Shown: positions 28,955 through 38,390, counted from the stretch's first letter. The stretch: 64,000 nt of DNA from Paenibacillus agilis (GCF_007786455.1 NZ_VNJK01000001.1:652673-716672), one strand, 5' to 3'. Made by a program: numbers and translations. The notes: generated by a model not told the origin, from the letters alone.

Positions 28955-29059
28955 GCATAATGTGATCATTTGTAATCAATTATTTCTCACCGTATTTAGG
29001 ATGAAATAATGGAAGCGTTTTACCATATATAAAGAGATACATAATGGGGTATACAATTG

Positions 29060-29088
29060 TTGCAAAAGTAAACGCTATTCTATATAAT
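29060..29088 (+). promoter_or_regulatory. Promoter of the pheST T-box leader
   Basis: TTGCAA (29060-29065), 17-base spacer, TATAAT (29083-29088). The predicted transcript start near 29095 begins the T-box leader. Confidence 0.7.
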
Positions 29089-29094
29089 ATTTGA

Positions 29095-29433
29095 AATGTA
29101 AATAGTCGATATTCAACTGCCTTGAAAGAGATAAGTAGTCAGTACCGCTTGCCAGGGAGGATGCGCCGTAGATTGAGAGCGTATCTGAAGCATGGGCTTT
29201 CGAAATTCACTCTGGAGCAGGAGCTTGAACACAAGAAGGTGACGATCATGATCGTTGTGTCTTGTCAGTAGGGTGCCCCGGATGCGGTCCGTTACAGCCG
29301 TTTTGAGTGAGAATGCCTATTTGATTCATTTTCCTGCTGCTATAGAGCAGTTGGCAATGGTTCGTTGACGGCGTTTCTAATAAGGGTGGTACCACGGTCT
29401 TTCGTCCCTTCGGGATGGAAGGCCTTTTTGTGT
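29095..29433 (+). ncRNA. T-box leader of pheST
   Basis: The conserved T-box AGGGTGGTACCACGG lies at 29383-29397 and is followed by an intrinsic terminator: 29396-29408 pairs with 29412-29424 and ends in TTTTT. In stem I, GAGAG near 29176 pairs with CTCT near 29211, placing TTC at 29206-29208 in the specifier position; TTC is a Phe codon and matches the downstream genes. Uncharged tRNA-Phe should stabilise the antiterminator and switch on pheST. The region from 28849 to the promoter at 29060 holds the permease promoter and no gene. Confidence 0.92.
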
Positions 29434-29475
29434 TACCGGGTTGATTACAGCTGAAAGATTGAAGGAGGATGTACC

Positions 29476-30507
29476 ATGAAAGAGCGTTTGGAGGCGCTGC
29501 GCACAGAAGCTTTGGCGATGCTGGAGCAAGTGCAGGATGTGCAGCAATTGAACGATCTTCGCGTTAAGTATCTAGGGAAAAAGGGTGCGCTTACAGAAAT
29601 ACTGCGCGGGATGGGTAGTCTTAGTGCAGAAGAGCGTCCAGTTATCGGTCAGGTGGCGAATGTTGTTCGCGATTCGATTGAGTCTCGTTTGCAAGAGCTG
29701 CAGGAAGCATTTATTCGCGAAGAAACAGACCGCAAGCTGCAAGCAGAAACGATTGATGTTACATTGCCAGGACGTCCGATGGCACGCGGAAGCGTTCATC
29801 CACTAAGCAAAGTAACGCAAGAGCTGGAAGACATTTTCATTGGTATGGGTTATCAAGTAGCTGAAGGTCCAGAAGTGGAGCAGGACTACTATAACTTTGA
29901 AGCATTGAACTTGCCAAAAGATCACCCAGCTCGCGATATGCAGGATTCCTTCTACATTACAGAAGATCTGCTTATGCGTACGCAGACATCACCTGTTCAA
30001 GTGCGCACGATGGAATTGATGAACGGCAAGCCGGTTAAAGTGGTTTGTCCAGGGCGCGTTTATCGTCGTGATGATGATGATGCAACACATTCCTTCATGT
30101 TCCATCAAATTGAAGGTTTGGTCATCGATCGCAACATCCGTATGAGTGACCTTAAAGGTACATTGCTTCAGTTTGTTAAAGAAATGTTCGGTTCTCATAT
30201 GCAAATTCGCCTGCGTCCAAGCTTCTTCCCGTTCACAGAACCGAGCGTTGAAGTTGACGTAACTTGCGTACAGTGCAAAGGCAATGGTTGTAGAATGTGT
30301 AAGCAAACAGGCTGGTTGGAAATTCTCGGCTGTGGTATGGTTCATCCAAAAGTGTTGGAAATGGGCGGCTATGACCCTGAAGAGTATTCTGGCTTTGCTT
30401 TTGGTATGGGTATTGAGCGTATCGCGCTCTTGAAGTATGGCATTGATGATATTCGCCATTTCTATACGAATGATGTCCGATTCTTGCAGCAATTCGACCG
30501 CATGTAA
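29476..30507 (+). CDS. pheS: Phenylalanyl-tRNA synthetase, alpha subunit
   Basis: 343 residues. N-terminal coiled coil (to about 85), then the class II catalytic core: [21 protein letters not shown], motif 2 [25 protein letters not shown], and motif 3 near [17 protein letters not shown]. Forms the alpha2-beta2 enzyme with PheT and charges tRNA-Phe. GAAGGAGGA precedes the ATG. Controlled by the T-box just upstream. Confidence 0.98.
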   Translation: MKERLEALRTEALAMLEQVQDVQQLNDLRVKYLGKKGALTEILRGMGSLSAEERPVIGQVANVVRDSIESRLQELQEAFIREETDRKLQAETIDVTLPGRPMARGSVHPLSKVTQELEDIFIGMGYQVAEGPEVEQDYYNFEALNLPKDHPARDMQDSFYITEDLLMRTQTSPVQVRTMELMNGKPVKVVCPGRVYRRDDDDATHSFMFHQIEGLVIDRNIRMSDLKGTLLQFVKEMFGSHMQIRLRPSFFPFTEPSVEVDVTCVQCKGNGCRMCKQTGWLEILGCGMVHPKVLEMGGYDPEEYSGFAFGMGIERIALLKYGIDDIRHFYTNDVRFLQQFDRM

Positions 30508-30539
30508 GAGACGGTAATGAAGAAGGAAGGGGACCAACG

Positions 30540-32978
30540 ATGAACGTATCCTATCAATGGTTATCTCAATATATAGATGTTTCCGGCGTTAGCGCCGATG
30601 AATTAGCAGAACGTATTACGCGTGCTGGCATCGAGATTGATGTCGTACAAAACCGTAATCAAGGCTTGGATCATATTGTAGTTGGTTATGTTGTATCTCG
30701 CGAGAAACATCCGGATGCAGACAAACTGAACGTATGTAAAGTAGATGTAGGTGCAGAAGAGCATGTGCAAATCGTATGCGGCGCAGCAAATGTGGACGCA
30801 GGACAACATGTTCCTGTAGCTCAAATTGGCGCTGTTATGCCAGGTGGTATGAAGATCAAACGCGCGAAGCTGCGTGGTGTAGAATCCCAAGGGATGATCT
30901 GTTCCGCTAAAGAGCTTGGCTTGAATGACAAATTGCTGCCGAAGCATATGCAAGAAGGTATTCTCGTACTGCCTTCAGATTTGACAATTGGCACTCCGAT
31001 CGCAGATGTGCTTGATTTAAATGATCATGTAATGGAGTTTGACTTGACGCCGAATCGTTCGGACTGCTTGAGTATGATCGGTGCTGCTTATGAAGTGGGC
31101 GCAATCTTGGATCGTCCTGTAGCATTGCCGACGGCTTCTGTTGAAGAAACAGGTGACGCTGCTTCCGAGAAGGTTCGCGTAAATATTAGCGCCGATCACG
31201 CTTGCAGCCTTTATACGGCTCGTTATGTGAAGGGTGTTAAAGTGGGTCAATCTCCACTTTGGTTGCAAAATCGTTTGCTTGCTGCAGGTGTAAGACCAAT
31301 CAACAACATCGTCGACGTAACGAATTTCGTTATGCTAGAGTACGGTCAACCATTGCATGCCTTTGATGCAGCTCAAATTGCTGGGGGCAGCATTGACGTT
31401 CGTATGGCTCGTGAAGGCGAAACGCTTGTTACGCTTGATGGCCAAGAGCGTAAGCTTGAGCCGCATATGCTCGTTATCGCAGATGCGGAGAAGGCAATTG
31501 CACTTGCAGGCGTTATGGGCGGGGAGAACTCCGAAGTAACGGAGTCCACAGTTGACATCGTGCTTGAATCCGCGAAATTCGATGGCGGTATCGTACGCAA
31601 AACGTCCAGACAATTGGGTCTTCGTTCGGAAGCGTCGCTGCGCTTTGAGAAAAGCGTTAACTTGGAGCATGTTGTACCAGCGATTGACCGTGCAGCAGAG
31701 CTTATCCGCACGATTGCTGGCGGTACGGTTGCGCATGGTGTCGTACAACAGCAAGTAGGCACACACGAGCGTAAAGTTGTTCGTCTATCTTTGGAAAAAA
31801 CGAACCGCATGCTTGGTACGTCCTTGACGGCTGCTGAAGTACAATCCATCTTGGAGCGTCTTGTGTTTGATGTTAAGACCGTAGAAGAAGCTGTGTTCGA
31901 AGTAACGGTACCTTCTCGTCGCGGCGATATTACACTTGATGTTGATTTGATCGAAGAAGTAGCCCGTCTATTCGGCTATGATAACATTCCGACTACACCA
32001 ATCGAAGGCGCAACGACGCCAGGCAGCTTGACGAAGTCGCAGCGCGTTCGTCGTGCGATTCGCCGCTTGCTGACAGATGGTGGCTTGCACGAGGCCTTGA
32101 CGTACTCCTTCACGCATCCAGAAGAGACGAAGTTGTTCCCTGCATTAGCAGGAAATGCGAAGCCAGTTGCACTTGCGATGCCAATGAGCGAAGAACGCAG
32201 CGTGCTGCGCACAAGCTTGATTCCAAGCTTGCTTGATGTAGCTACGCATAACCGCAATCGTAAGCAAGAAGATGTTCATTTGTTCGAAATGAGCAGCTTG
32301 TATTTGACGGAAGAGGCAGAGTTGACGAAACAACCGGAAGAGAAGCTAGTATTGGCTATTCTTCTTACGGGCAACCGTCAGCAAGCTCAATGGAACGTTA
32401 AGCCTGAAGCGGTTGATTTCTTCGATCTAAAAGGTATCGTAGACAGTGTGCTTAGCTATCTCGGCCTTACCGGTCGCGTTCGTTATGAAGCGAATCGTCC
32501 AGTTGGCTACCATCCAGGCCGTTCCGCATCGTTGTACTTGAAGACGAATGATGGGGAGCAATTGCTTGGAACACTTGGTCAAATTCATCCAGACTTGCAG
32601 CGCCGCAAGGACCTTGCGGACACATTCGTTGCTGAAATTGAGCTCGAAGCATTGGTTGCTCAAGCTGATTTCACAATCGAATACAAAACATTGCCGCGCT
32701 TCCCATCTGTAGAACGCGATCTAGCTATCGTAATGGATCGTCAAGCTGAAATGGGACGTATTCTGGATCAAGCAACTGTTGCTGCAGATTCTTGGTTGGA
32801 ATCGATTCGTGTATTCGATGTGTATACGGGTGACCGTATTGCCAGCGATAAGAAGAGCGTTGCGATTTCTCTCGTATACCGTCATCCTGAGCGTACATTT
32901 ACAGATGAGGAAATTATGGAGATTCATGGCCGTGTCATCGCTGCTATCGAAGCAGAAGGTGCTGAGCTTCGTAAATAG
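30540..32978 (+). CDS. pheT: Phenylalanyl-tRNA synthetase, beta subunit
   Basis: 812 residues, normal length. Domains in order: OB/EMAP-like tRNA-binding domain (about 40-150, HPDADKLNVCKVDVG), B3/B4 editing region (about 215-400), B5 (about 410-480), class II-like core and C-terminal anticodon-binding FDX-ACB domain (from about 715, LPRFPSVERDLAIVMD). It contributes editing of mischarged Tyr-tRNA and tRNA binding. It lies 32 bp after pheS with GAAGGGGACC upstream and is cotranscribed with it. Confidence 0.98.
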   Translation: MNVSYQWLSQYIDVSGVSADELAERITRAGIEIDVVQNRNQGLDHIVVGYVVSREKHPDADKLNVCKVDVGAEEHVQIVCGAANVDAGQHVPVAQIGAVMPGGMKIKRAKLRGVESQGMICSAKELGLNDKLLPKHMQEGILVLPSDLTIGTPIADVLDLNDHVMEFDLTPNRSDCLSMIGAAYEVGAILDRPVALPTASVEETGDAASEKVRVNISADHACSLYTARYVKGVKVGQSPLWLQNRLLAAGVRPINNIVDVTNFVMLEYGQPLHAFDAAQIAGGSIDVRMAREGETLVTLDGQERKLEPHMLVIADAEKAIALAGVMGGENSEVTESTVDIVLESAKFDGGIVRKTSRQLGLRSEASLRFEKSVNLEHVVPAIDRAAELIRTIAGGTVAHGVVQQQVGTHERKVVRLSLEKTNRMLGTSLTAAEVQSILERLVFDVKTVEEAVFEVTVPSRRGDITLDVDLIEEVARLFGYDNIPTTPIEGATTPGSLTKSQRVRRAIRRLLTDGGLHEALTYSFTHPEETKLFPALAGNAKPVALAMPMSEERSVLRTSLIPSLLDVATHNRNRKQEDVHLFEMSSLYLTEEAELTKQPEEKLVLAILLTGNRQQAQWNVKPEAVDFFDLKGIVDSVLSYLGLTGRVRYEANRPVGYHPGRSASLYLKTNDGEQLLGTLGQIHPDLQRRKDLADTFVAEIELEALVAQADFTIEYKTLPRFPSVERDLAIVMDRQAEMGRILDQATVAADSWLESIRVFDVYTGDRIASDKKSVAISLVYRHPERTFTDEEIMEIHGRVIAAIEAEGAELRK

Positions 32979-33022
32979 ACCAATCATTTAATTCCATTAA
33001 TTGAATAAATTTTCAACTAATT

Positions 33023-33075
33023 AAGAACCTATTTGCCTTCCGGAAAATTTCGGTAGGGTGAATAGGTTCTTTCTG
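33023..33075 (+). terminator. Terminator after pheT
   Basis: AAGAACCTATT (33023-33033) pairs with AATAGGTTCTT (33061-33071), with an inner partial stem, followed by a short T run. The rest of the 330-bp gap to the next gene holds a promoter (33210-33237) and no gene; rnhC, found here in Bacillus, is absent. Confidence 0.7.
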
Positions 33076-33209
33076 AATTTGACCATTATCTTCGAAAGGT
33101 GCTAAACTTCACGCAAAGCCCTTTTGCAGCAGGAAATATGCGTGTGTGTATCGAAATAGTTGCAAACGCTATTTTCCAGCGTGCATTTGAGTGCTTGGAT
33201 TCAGCAAAT

Positions 33210-33237
33210 TTTACATATTCGCAGCAGTTCCTACAAT
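33210..33237 (+). promoter_or_regulatory. Sigma-A promoter candidate for the ZapA-like gene
   Basis: TTTACA (33210-33215), 16-base spacer, TACAAT (33232-33237), about 75 bp before the start codon. Confidence 0.55.
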
Positions 33238-33312
33238 ATTTGTTAGGATGTTAGATGCCAAGCGCAATCGTAATCATGCTGCAGTTAGCGGAATGGAATG
33301 AAGGAGGACGTT

Positions 33313-36300
33313 ATGATGACGTCAAATGATAAGCACCGGGTAACCGTTGAAATATATGGAACACAATATAAATTAGCAGGTACGACAAGTAAAGAATATA
33401 TGCGTAACATTGCCGACTATGTGGATGAGCGCATGCGGACTATTGCGGCAGGCAATCCGAGATTGGACATTCCGAGAATTGCTGTGTTGTCTGCTGTACA
33501 TATAGCGGAAGAAATTCAACGAATTAAAGATCAGCAGCAGCAGCTTGTTGATGCGATAGAATTAACGGATGCTGAAAAACAAAGACTGGAGCAGTCTTTG
33601 AAGCGCACGGAAACGGAATTGAAACAGCAGCTCGAGCTGCTGGAGAAAAAAGTTGCAGATGAGAAGAGTGTTTCTTCCAAACTGCTGCAAGCTGAGCAAG
33701 ACAAGTATACGAAGCAATTACAAGTAGAGCGGGACAACTCTGCGAAGCGAACAAAGGACGAGCAGGACAAGCACGCAAAATTGCTGAGAGATGAGCAGGA
33801 CAAGCATGCAAAGCTTCTGCATGCGGAGCAGGACAAATCTGCAAAGCAGCTGCAAGCTGAGAAGAACAACTATACAGCACAGCTCCAAGCGGAGCGCGAT
33901 AAGCTTAGTAAACATGTGAAACAGCAGCAGCTCGATAAAGAAAGCCATGCTAAGGAAGTTGCAGAGCTGCGTAAGCAAGTAGAAATGACAAATCAGTCTG
34001 TTAGACAGCTCAGAGAAGAACGCAAACTAATTGATAGCAAGCATGCTAAGCTCCAAGAGCAGTTTAAGGAAACAGAGAGCAAGCTTCAATCTGCTATTAG
34101 TCGCGAACAGGAGATGAAGCGTCGTCTTGAAACTGCTGAGCGTCAAGTGAGCGCAGCGGCAGAAGCAGCGGAGCAACTGCGTCAACAGCATGCGCAAGAG
34201 CTGCAAGAGCGCGTTCAGGCAGTTTCGACAGAACGGGATGAGCAGCTCGCTCTATTGAAAGAGGAGCATGCATTCGTAGAGACTACGCTTAAACAGGAAC
34301 ATGAACAGCTGCTAACCATTCTTCAGCAAGAGCATGAACAAGAATTGTCCAAGCTTAAGGTGGAACATGATCAAGAGAAGCAGGAACTAACAGATACATG
34401 GAATGGACGCTGCTCTTCTTTAGAAAAAGATCTTACGAATCTTCAGCAAGATGTAACGCAGTCGAAAGAGGAGCACCAAGAGCTGCTGGAGCTGATGCAG
34501 CTTGAGCATCAGGATGTAATTGCAGTAGCTGACGAGAAGCGCCGAGCGGCAGAAGAGGCTTTGATTCAGCAGCATGAAGCAGCGTTGAAGCAGCTTCGTG
34601 AAGAACTGGAAGGTAAGCAAGCTGCTATGTCTGATGAACATCAAGCTGCAATTGCAGAACTTCGTGATGAGCATACAGCGGCGGCTAATTCAGCGCGCTT
34701 GAAGCATGATGATACGATTGAAGAATTGCTTCTTCAACACGAAGATGAATTGGAACAGCTCAAAGACAGACACGCGCAAAGCATAGCTGATATTCGTAAG
34801 CAGCTTGAAACGAAGCTCGAAGAAGCTCTAGATGAGCATGTAACGGTTGTTTCGAGTTTGGAGCATCAGTTAGAGTCGGAGCGTGGGGACTGGGAACAGA
34901 AGCTCCTGCAAGAGCAATCCCAGTCGGAGCAGCAATTGAAGGATGAGCGCGCTCAATGGGAACAGAAATTGTCGGATGAGCGTTCGGAGTGGGAAGAGCT
35001 GTTGTCGAATGAACGAGCGGATTTGGAGCAGCAAATGTCTGGTGAGCGGACAGAATGGGCTGAGCAGTTATCTGGAGAGCGCTCTGAGTGGGAAGCGCAA
35101 TTGGCTGTTGAACGCTCGACATGGGAACAGAGACTAGCCAGTGAAAATTTGAATTGGGAAGACAAACTGGCGACCAATAGCACGCAATGGGAAGAGCAGT
35201 TGCATGCAGAACGAGCAGAGTGGGATCAGAAGCTGCAGCAAGAGCAGGCAGAAATGCAATCCGAATTGAAAGCTCAGCAAGTTCACTATGAGCAGGAGAT
35301 TGCACAGTGCAAACAATCGCATCACGCGGAGCAAGAGTCACTTATAGAGCAATTCGAGCAACTACAAGCTGAGAAAGCGCAAAGTGAGGCACGGACTCGC
35401 CAACTCGAAGGTCATTTGAAGCGGGCTGAAGAGCTTGACCGCGCGCGACAAGTGGAGATGGAGCGTCTTATTCGCATAAGAAATGAAGCTCAGCAGGATT
35501 TATCAGATTTGCAAGAGACGCTTCAACAAGTCGAGGGTGAACTGCGTCAGCAGGGAGGGTTACTTGCTGAGCGCTCCCAACATAAAGAGGCACTAGAGGC
35601 TGAGTTGGGGCAAATGCGTGAGCAGCATGTCCAATTGGAACAGCAACACCAAGCTTCAGTCGAGCAAGTGGAACGATTGGATGCACAGGTCAAAGAACTT
35701 AAGCTTGTTGAAGAAGAAGGGCGAGAGATTCGCCATGCTTTAGAAGATCAAGTTCAACTGCTGAATCAATCTGAGTCGAAATTGCTGGAAGATGTAGAAG
35801 CCGTTCGAATAGAGGCTGCAGCAGCAGCGGAAGCACTTGCAGAGGAGCAAGCTGCACGCATGGAAGCAGAGCGTGAAATGAATGAAAAGTACGAACATCT
35901 TCGACAACAGCTTGAGTCGAGGCTTCGTAAGAGTGCGCGTGAGCTGGAGGAGAAAATGACAGGGAACCTCCGTTCTGTTATTGCTGAACGCAATGCGTTG
36001 TCAACCAATTTATCTGATCTTAAGCGCGAATATAAGCAAGCTGCAGAGAAACTTTCTCAGCAAGAGCATGAGCTTAACGTACTGCGTACACAATCTGCGG
36101 GATACGCATACGAAGTGGAGCAGGCAACCCAGCAGTTGGCTGAATATCGTGCAGCGACAGAAGAAAGCCAAGTGAAACTGCAAGTGGAGAATGAGCAGCA
36201 GTTGCACGAACTGCGAGCAGCTGTAGAGCGCATAACGGAACAAACTCGCGAACAGCAGCAATCGCAGAACCAACAGTGGTTGGATAAGGAACATGCATGG

Positions 36301-36684
36301 CAGTTAGAGCAAGACAAGCTCCATACGGAATTGGAGCAGTTGCGTGATCAAACGGTGAAGCAGCAGTCTTGGGAACAGGAGCGAGCTGAGTTGATAGCAC
36401 AACTGCAAGAGCAGCGAAAAGCGGTAGTTGAGGCTGCAGCTGCTGTGGAGGCGTTGAAGGAAGCCGCGGATAGCGCTGCGGCAAATGTATCTACACGGAG
36501 TGAAGAGGAAACAGCTATGATGCAGGAACAGTTTGAGCTGCTCTCCCATCAATTCCGCTTTGCCCAGATCGAGCGTGAAATGGAACAAAACAAAGCTCGC
36601 CAAGTACAAGAAGAGTTGAACTCACTTCAAGAGGAATATGGCAAGCTCAAAAGTGAATTTAACGAATGGTTGGAAATGATGTAA
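33313..36684 (+). CDS. Giant ZapA-like cell-division protein with a 1,000-residue coiled coil
   Basis: 1,123 residues. Residues 1-80 match ZapA, the FtsZ-ring bundling factor (VTVEIYGTQYKLAGTTSKEY, DYVDERMRTIA, RIAVLSAVHIAEEI). Bacillus ZapA ends soon after this; here a continuous Glu/Gln/Lys-rich coiled coil fills the rest, with three arrays of 11-residue repeats. The protein has no membrane segment or signal peptide. Position between pheT and cvpA is exactly that of zapA in Bacillus, which supports orthology. AAGGAGG at 33301-33307 selects the ATG at 33313 (33316 also possible) over 33298. It may tether FtsZ bundles over long distances or have another structural role; this is inference. Confidence 0.85.
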   Translation: MMTSNDKHRVTVEIYGTQYKLAGTTSKEYMRNIADYVDERMRTIAAGNPRLDIPRIAVLSAVHIAEEIQRIKDQQQQLVDAIELTDAEKQRLEQSLKRTETELKQQLELLEKKVADEKSVSSKLLQAEQDKYTKQLQVERDNSAKRTKDEQDKHAKLLRDEQDKHAKLLHAEQDKSAKQLQAEKNNYTAQLQAERDKLSKHVKQQQLDKESHAKEVAELRKQVEMTNQSVRQLREERKLIDSKHAKLQEQFKETESKLQSAISREQEMKRRLETAERQVSAAAEAAEQLRQQHAQELQERVQAVSTERDEQLALLKEEHAFVETTLKQEHEQLLTILQQEHEQELSKLKVEHDQEKQELTDTWNGRCSSLEKDLTNLQQDVTQSKEEHQELLELMQLEHQDVIAVADEKRRAAEEALIQQHEAALKQLREELEGKQAAMSDEHQAAIAELRDEHTAAANSARLKHDDTIEELLLQHEDELEQLKDRHAQSIADIRKQLETKLEEALDEHVTVVSSLEHQLESERGDWEQKLLQEQSQSEQQLKDERAQWEQKLSDERSEWEELLSNERADLEQQMSGERTEWAEQLSGERSEWEAQLAVERSTWEQRLASENLNWEDKLATNSTQWEEQLHAERAEWDQKLQQEQAEMQSELKAQQVHYEQEIAQCKQSHHAEQESLIEQFEQLQAEKAQSEARTRQLEGHLKRAEELDRARQVEMERLIRIRNEAQQDLSDLQETLQQVEGELRQQGGLLAERSQHKEALEAELGQMREQHVQLEQQHQASVEQVERLDAQVKELKLVEEEGREIRHALEDQVQLLNQSESKLLEDVEAVRIEAAAAAEALAEEQAARMEAEREMNEKYEHLRQQLESRLRKSARELEEKMTGNLRSVIAERNALSTNLSDLKREYKQAAEKLSQQEHELNVLRTQSAGYAYEVEQATQQLAEYRAATEESQVKLQVENEQQLHELRAAVERITEQTREQQQSQNQQWLDKEHAWQLEQDKLHTELEQLRDQTVKQQSWEQERAELIAQLQEQRKAVVEAAAAVEALKEAADSAAANVSTRSEEETAMMQEQFELLSHQFRFAQIEREMEQNKARQVQEELNSLQEEYGKLKSEFNEWLEMM
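33691..33921 (+). repeat. Seven tandem 33-bp units coding hendecads (AEQDKxAKQLQ type)
   Basis: Within the ZapA-like gene, seven consecutive 11-residue units share the pattern xEQDKxxKxLx (examples DEQDKHAKLLR, DEQDKHAKLLH, AEQDKSAKQLQ). A shorter array of four units of the type QEHEQLLTILQ lies at 34261-34392. Hendecads give a slightly right-handed or straight coiled coil. Confidence 0.85.
34885..35280 (+). repeat. Twelve tandem 33-bp units coding Trp-containing hendecads
   Basis: Twelve consecutive 11-residue units in the ZapA-like gene with consensus xxWEQxLxxER (AQWEQKLSDER, SEWEELLSNER, SEWEAQLAVER, STWEQRLASEN and so on). Trp occupies the third position in nine of them. The DNA of the units has diverged, so this is not a recent simple duplication. 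Confidence 0.88.
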
Positions 36685-36717
36685 TGTCTGACAGAAAGGT
36701 ACAAAGGTACTTCGAGC

Positions 36718-37341
36718 ATGTGGACAGAATGGATGCAGACTTCTAACGCTGTCAGCGCAGCCATGATGCTAAAGGTGGGTTCGTGGAATAGTTTGGACAT
36801 CCTTTTGTCCATCACTGTTGTTATGTTCGGCATTATTGGTGCAGTTCGTGGATTCAAAGCAAAAGCACTATCCATGTTAGGCTGGCTCATTGCATTCATC
36901 GTGGCGTCACGTACGTATGAATACTTAATCCCATGGGTGCGCAAGCAACTGTTTGGAGTGCGTAGCTCATCCTTTATCGATGAAGGTGCGGTCGGAATAG
37001 ATGGGCTGCAATTCGCTCAGAACTATGGTGAGCAGATGCTGCATGCTGGGCTTTCATTTGGGATTATGTTTGGCTTCACTTGGATCGGATTGTTGCTGCT
37101 CAAATATTTGATTGCACGAATGTCTTATGTGCGATCTGTACGCGTATTAGATCGGCTAGGCGGAGCATTCATCGGCGTAATGCAGTTTTTTATAGTGTGG
37201 GGAATCGGATATGTACTTTTGAAAAGTTGGTCTCATCCTGCGGTTCGTCAAGTCGTTGAACAATCTCAATGGGCTATAAAAACGAGTGAATGGTTGCCTA
37301 CTGTTATTGCGGAATCGATACGTTGGGCACAATGGCTATAG
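36718..37341 (+). CDS. CvpA-family membrane protein
   Basis: 207 residues with four to five hydrophobic segments; SLDILLSITVVMFGIIGAVRGF is the CvpA/YshB signature. In Bacillus the orthologue follows zapA, as here; CvpA is needed for colicin V export in E. coli but its role in Firmicutes is unclear. AAAGG lies about 10 bases before the ATG. It is 33 bp after the ZapA-like gene and likely cotranscribed. Confidence 0.85.
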   Translation: MWTEWMQTSNAVSAAMMLKVGSWNSLDILLSITVVMFGIIGAVRGFKAKALSMLGWLIAFIVASRTYEYLIPWVRKQLFGVRSSSFIDEGAVGIDGLQFAQNYGEQMLHAGLSFGIMFGFTWIGLLLLKYLIARMSYVRSVRVLDRLGGAFIGVMQFFIVWGIGYVLLKSWSHPAVRQVVEQSQWAIKTSEWLPTVIAESIRWAQWL

Positions 37342-37410
37342 AAGCTCAGTTTTTTCAACTAGGCGCCAAACACACATCCATTCGAAAAAACGCCGCGTAT
37401 TATTGATGAA

Positions 37411-37446
37411 AGCCGCCGTGCCGAAAAAAATCGGAGCATGGCGGCT
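37411..37446. terminator. GC-rich hairpin between cvpA and the cupredoxin gene
   Basis: AGCCGCC (37411-37417) pairs with GGCGGCT (37440-37446), with further inner pairing and an A-rich loop. It separates convergent genes; T tails are poor on both strands. Confidence 0.45.
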
Positions 37447-37467
37447 GCTTTGGCGTGTATATATGCT

Positions 37468-37827
37468 CTATTCTACAATTAAGGTTGCTTTCATGTCTTT
37501 GTGTCCTGAGCCGCAAGCAATGCTGCACTCAAATGTATAAGTGCCAGCCGCAGGGGTGATAACTTGATTTTGATTGGTAGGATCTAGCGACAAATCCAAC
37601 TCATTAATAGTAATGCCGTGATTGCCGGTTGTTTCGAGGCTAAACTGTATGGGTTGGTTGCCTTTTACACGATATTCAGTTTGGTCGAACTTGTAGTTTG
37701 ATGCTTTTATGATCAGTTTAACTTCAGCTGTTTGCTGCTCTTGGCTTGCTGTTTTAGTACCGCAGGCTGACAAGATAAAGACTGCTATTATGGCGGTAGC
37801 ACAAGAAAGAGCTGTTCGTAATGACAT
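37468..37827 (-). CDS. Cupredoxin lipoprotein with a CuA-like site
   Basis: 119 residues. Signal peptide with lipobox ILSAC (Cys near residue 22) predicts a membrane-anchored extracytoplasmic lipoprotein. The mature part is a cupredoxin fold ending in CSIACGSGHKDM, which keeps the C-x3-C-x3-H-x2-M ligand pattern of the CuA centre of cytochrome oxidase subunit II; the NHG upstream can supply the other His. The usual Glu between the two Cys is replaced by Ile-Ala. It lacks the transmembrane hairpin of true subunit II, so it is likelier a copper carrier or electron-transfer protein. GGAAGGGAG precedes the ATG. Monocistronic. Confidence 0.85.
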   Translation of the reverse strand: MSLRTALSCATAIIAVFILSACGTKTASQEQQTAEVKLIIKASNYKFDQTEYRVKGNQPIQFSLETTGNHGITINELDLSLDPTNQNQVITPAAGTYTFECSIACGSGHKDMKATLIVE

Positions 37828-38027
37828 AAAAGTTCTCCCTTCCTCACTGAATCAAACAGGTATCGCTTGTTACATGTATAACTAGCGCTGTTTGATTGGT
37901 GACATACTTACATTTTCATAAGTATACGTTGTGGGGAAGGGATATTTTGTCATGAATTGTTGTCTGTTGTGAACGTTATGTGAACAAAGGTTGTTGGCTG
38001 TAATCTAGAATTACACCGCATTCCGCG

Positions 38028-38390
38028 TTATTTGGTTTCTTTGCTGCGTCCAGCTTCGTACGGTGTTGCAACTGGTATGAACAAGTCGATCAATCCAATG
38101 ACAAGTGCTGCAATCAATGCGCCGAATATCGACACGGATACACCGCCGACAAAAAATTGGGCTACATAGATGATGAGCGCACTGACTAGGAAGCCGACTA
38201 TGCCTCTGCCAAATGGAGTAACGCGGCCGCCAAATATAGCCTCAGCAACCCATCCCAGTATGGCAATAACAAGGGCTAAAAATAAGGCGCTCCAGAAACC
38301 GCCAACAGAGAAGGCTGGAACGAGCCACGATGTAACCATAATAACGAAGGCAGCAACGATAAATCGAACGATGTGACCTAAAATACTCAT
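38028..38390 (-). CDS. Phage-holin-like four-helix membrane protein (holin superfamily IV type)
   Basis: 120 residues from the ATG at 38390, chosen for AAGGAGG upstream; the longer frame to 38582 runs across the mutS2 start. It has four hydrophobic segments, opening with ILGHIVRFIVAAFVIMV and containing GRVTPFGRGIVGFLVSA. Such proteins are annotated phage holin family but are often chromosomal and of unknown role; no phage genes surround it. It is divergent from mutS2. Confidence 0.8.
   Translation of the reverse strand: MSILGHIVRFIVAAFVIMVTSWLVPAFSVGGFWSALFLALVIAILGWVAEAIFGGRVTPFGRGIVGFLVSALIIYVAQFFVGGVSVSIFGALIAALVIGLIDLFIPVATPYEAGRSKETK

Noticed and set aside
28849-29059. Purine riboswitch before the NCS2 permease
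   Set aside because: Searched by eye on the minus strand; conserved loop sequences and the core of the guanine/adenine aptamer are absent.
29989-30537. 182-codon minus-strand frame opposite pheS
   Set aside because: Mirror of a highly conserved synthetase gene; no ribosome site and no family pattern.
34760-35341. 193-codon open frame on the minus strand inside the giant coiled-coil gene
   Set aside because: It arises from the biased codon and repeat structure of the plus-strand gene, lacks a ribosome site and resembles no protein.
38028-38390. Prophage remnant suggested by the holin-like protein
   Set aside because: No endolysin, integrase or structural genes nearby; this holin family is often chromosomal.
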